A DNA stretch of 64,000 nt from positions 2,046,001 to 2,110,000 of the forward strand of contig JAHLEZ010000004.1 of the NCBI GenBank assembly GCA_020726505.1, in the 5' to 3' direction. The position numbers and the translations under genes are program-made. Every line of letters starts with the position of its first letter. Position 1 is the first letter of the stretch. The notes below the pieces were generated by a model, which made no database searches, was not told the origin of the DNA, and was given only the letters and a program-made list of their open reading frames with translations. Below are positions 61,836 to 64,000 of this stretch, piece by piece. This stretch comes from Leptodontidium sp. MPI-SDFR-AT-0119. Its lineage: Eukaryota; Ascomycota; Leotiomycetes; Helotiales; Leptodontidiaceae.

Positions 61836-64000
61836 ATGGCGCCCCCGACTGTCGACAGGAAGCGCAAAGCTGTGACCCGCGATGTTCCTGAGCACTCAGA
61901 CGTCGAGTCGGAAGCCGAATTCGGAGATGGGCTGCTAGAGGGCATCTTGTCGCAAAGCGAAGACTCGGAGGGTGACAGTGTGGATGAGGAAGAGAGTGAA
62001 GATGAAGAGGAGGAGGACCTAGATGAGTTGGAGGCTCTGGACAGCGACGAGATACCGTCTGAGGACGACGAAGAGGGCGTCAACGGGGCTCTGGTAAAAA
62101 GCAATGGCACAACAGAAGATGCGGTCGGCAAGGCGACACTGGAAGATGAGGACGACGACAAGCCCAATTATACAGTCACCACGGATGCAAATGGAGGGGA
62201 GCGATATGTATACGAAGAGATAGATCCTGTCTACGATTCGGACGACTCCGATGTGGCAGATGCTACAAATACGATCGGCAACATCCCATTGACATTCTAC
62301 GATTCCTACCCGCACATTGGATATGATATCAATGGCAAGAGGATTATGCGGCCGGCGAAGGGAGAAGCATTGGATGCGTTATTGGACAGTATCGATGTAC
62401 CAAAGGGCTGGACTGGACTTACAGATCCTGCTACTGGGAAGCCTTTGAATCTCAGTCAGGGTGAATTGGAAATTCTTCGAAGAATTCAAACAAATGAGAT
62501 GCCAGAGGAAGGCTATGATCCATACCCTGTAGGTTCATCTATTTCTGGCGATTGGAATTAAGTCTCATTAACTGGTTAGGCTACTGTTGAATATTTCACT
62601 GGTATTGAAGAGATCATGCCTCTGAGTTCGGCACCAGAACCAAAGCGGCGCTTCTTACCTTCTAAGCACGAGGCCAAAAGAATCATGAAGATCGTTAGAG
62701 CCATTCGCGAAGGAAGAATCCTCCCGTACAGGCCACCTGAGGAGCAAGAGGAAGAGGACGAGGAGGTGCATTACGACATATGGCAAGATGAGCAAGCTCG
62801 CCCCGATCATGTCATGAATATACCTGCACCCAAAGCACCTCCGCCAGGATATGATTTGAGTTACAACCCACCTCCTGAGTATCTCCCTTCGAAATCAGAG
62901 AAGAAGGAGTGGGAGTCTACCGATCCAGAGGATAGAGAGAAGGAATACTTACCGACAGGCTACGATTCATTACGGAAAGTCCCTGGGTACGAGAAGTTCA
63001 TCAAAGAGCGATTTGAACGCTCATTGGACTTGTACTTGGCACCTCGTGTTCGCAAGAATCGACTCAATATTGATCCAGCATCGCTTCTGCCAAAATTGCC
63101 CAGACCGGAGGAGCTGAAACCATTTCCTACTGTATGCTCTACACTTTTCCGAGGTCACGATGGCAGAGTACGCAGCTTGGCCATTGATCCTTCTGGCATT
63201 TGGCTTGCAAGTGGTGGAGACGATGGGACAGTTCGTGTGTGGGAGCTCTTGACAGGACGACAGGTCTGGAGTGCCAAGATTGGAGACGATGAAGCAGTCA
63301 ATGTTGTGAGATGGCGACCTGGGAAGGATGCAGTTATTCTTTCTGCTGCTGCAGGAGAAGACATTTATCTTCTCGTACCACCAATCGTGGATCCCGAGAC
63401 AGAAGCTGCCAGCCGTGAAGTACTTGACGCAGGATTTGGCTACGCCACGAACGCAACTCAAGCACTTACAGCAAATGGTGCCCGGAAAGAACCTGTAGCG
63501 AAATGGACACGACCTGGATCGCGTCTTGAGGACGAAGGAGTTCTCATCAAGATCACAGTTCGAACAACAGTCAAGGTTATCAGTTGGCACCGAAGAGGTG
63601 ACTTCTTCTCAACGGTTTCTCCAACAGCACAAAAGAGCGCTGTTGCCATCCACACACTCTCGAAGCATCTTACCCAAATACCCTTCCGCCGACTACCTGG
63701 AATTCCACAGACAGTCCAGTTCCACCCTTCGAGACCCCTTTTCTTTGTTGCCACGCAACGCACTATTCGCAGTTACGATCTTCAGAAGCAAGAACTCGTC
63801 AAGATCATTCAACCGGGTGCTAGATGGATATCATCTTTCGATATCCATCCCGGCGGCGACAATCTCATCGTCGGTTCATATGACAGGCGACTTCTGTGGC
63901 ACGATTTGGATCTTTCAACCCGTCCTTACAAGACTTTGAGATTCCACACAAAGGCTATCCGAGCAGTCAAATACCACAAGGGTGGCTTCCCACTGTTTGC
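61836..64000 (+). CDS. ERB1: ribosome biogenesis protein Erb1/BOP1 (5' part, runs off the window)
   Basis: Two exons seen, 61836-62528 and 62580-64000 (open at the right edge), joined over a 51-bp intron (GTAGGT donor, GTTAG acceptor). The first 130 residues are very acidic (runs such as [12 protein letters not shown]). The BOP1 N-terminal domain follows ([84 protein letters not shown]), then WD40 repeats beginning [21 protein letters not shown] and [14 protein letters not shown]. Erb1 forms the PeBoW complex with Nop7 and Ytm1 and is needed for 27S pre-rRNA processing and 60S assembly in the nucleolus. The missing part is the remaining WD40 blades. Confidence 0.96.

Overview
This is a chromosomal segment from a filamentous ascomycete (Pezizomycotina). 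The evidence is many short spliceosomal introns (about 45-170 bp, mostly GTANGT donors, CTAAC/CTGAC-like branch sites and YAG acceptors), a dispersed single 5S rRNA gene, a Zn2Cys6 regulator with an AflR-type C-terminal region, a HeLo-domain protein, a fungal type I fatty-acid synthase subunit and a compact two-strand gene layout. A Leotiomycete-like fungus is my guess. All gene models below were spliced by hand; exon sums are divisible by three for every complete multi-exon gene.

Left part (1-17.4 kb) looks accessory. It holds the C-terminal part of a fatty-acid synthase alpha subunit that stops right after the ketosynthase with no phosphopantetheinyl-transferase domain (a hallmark of secondary-metabolite FAS), a small degenerate C2H2 protein, a 15-exon full-length ABCC transporter, a small calycin-like protein, and long AT-rich gene-poor spacers with simple repeats and one 83-bp tandem duplication. 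FAS and transporter could be the edge of a lipid-derived metabolite cluster whose other genes lie to the left of the window.

Middle part (17.4-57.4 kb) is housekeeping: PAP2 lipid phosphatase, aldo-keto reductase, a protein with an internally duplicated domain, a two-HMG-box mitochondrial nucleoid protein, the spliceosomal helicase Prp5, an N-myristoylated SVIP-like p97/Cdc48 ligand, a Zap1/ZafA-like zinc-finger regulator, ribosomal protein L35, the Golgi SNARE Gos1, ATP synthase assembly factor Atp10, the E2 subunit of branched-chain ketoacid dehydrogenase, gluconokinase, an HpaI-type aldolase, a 5S rRNA gene, a glutaredoxin-like protein, a CHORD/CS co-chaperone, an unknown four-TM protein, an unknown mitochondrial membrane protein, verprolin (Vrp1/WIP) and the ER cargo receptor Erv29/Surf4. 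Several are arranged as divergent pairs sharing 200-500 bp promoters (HMG/PRP5, RPL35/GOS1, ATP10/E2, glutaredoxin/CHORD, mitochondrial protein/VRP1).

Right part (58.4-64 kb) holds a HeLo-domain plus pseudokinase protein with the same architecture logic as animal MLKL, a Zn2Cys6 transcription factor, and, divergent from it, the 5' part of the ribosome-biogenesis gene ERB1, which runs off the window. The most interesting items are the HeLo-pseudokinase, the fungal SVIP-like protein carrying a p97-binding motif across a splice junction, the PPT-less FAS alpha, the duplicated-domain orphan protein and the splice-dependent zinc finger in the zinc-regulator candidate.
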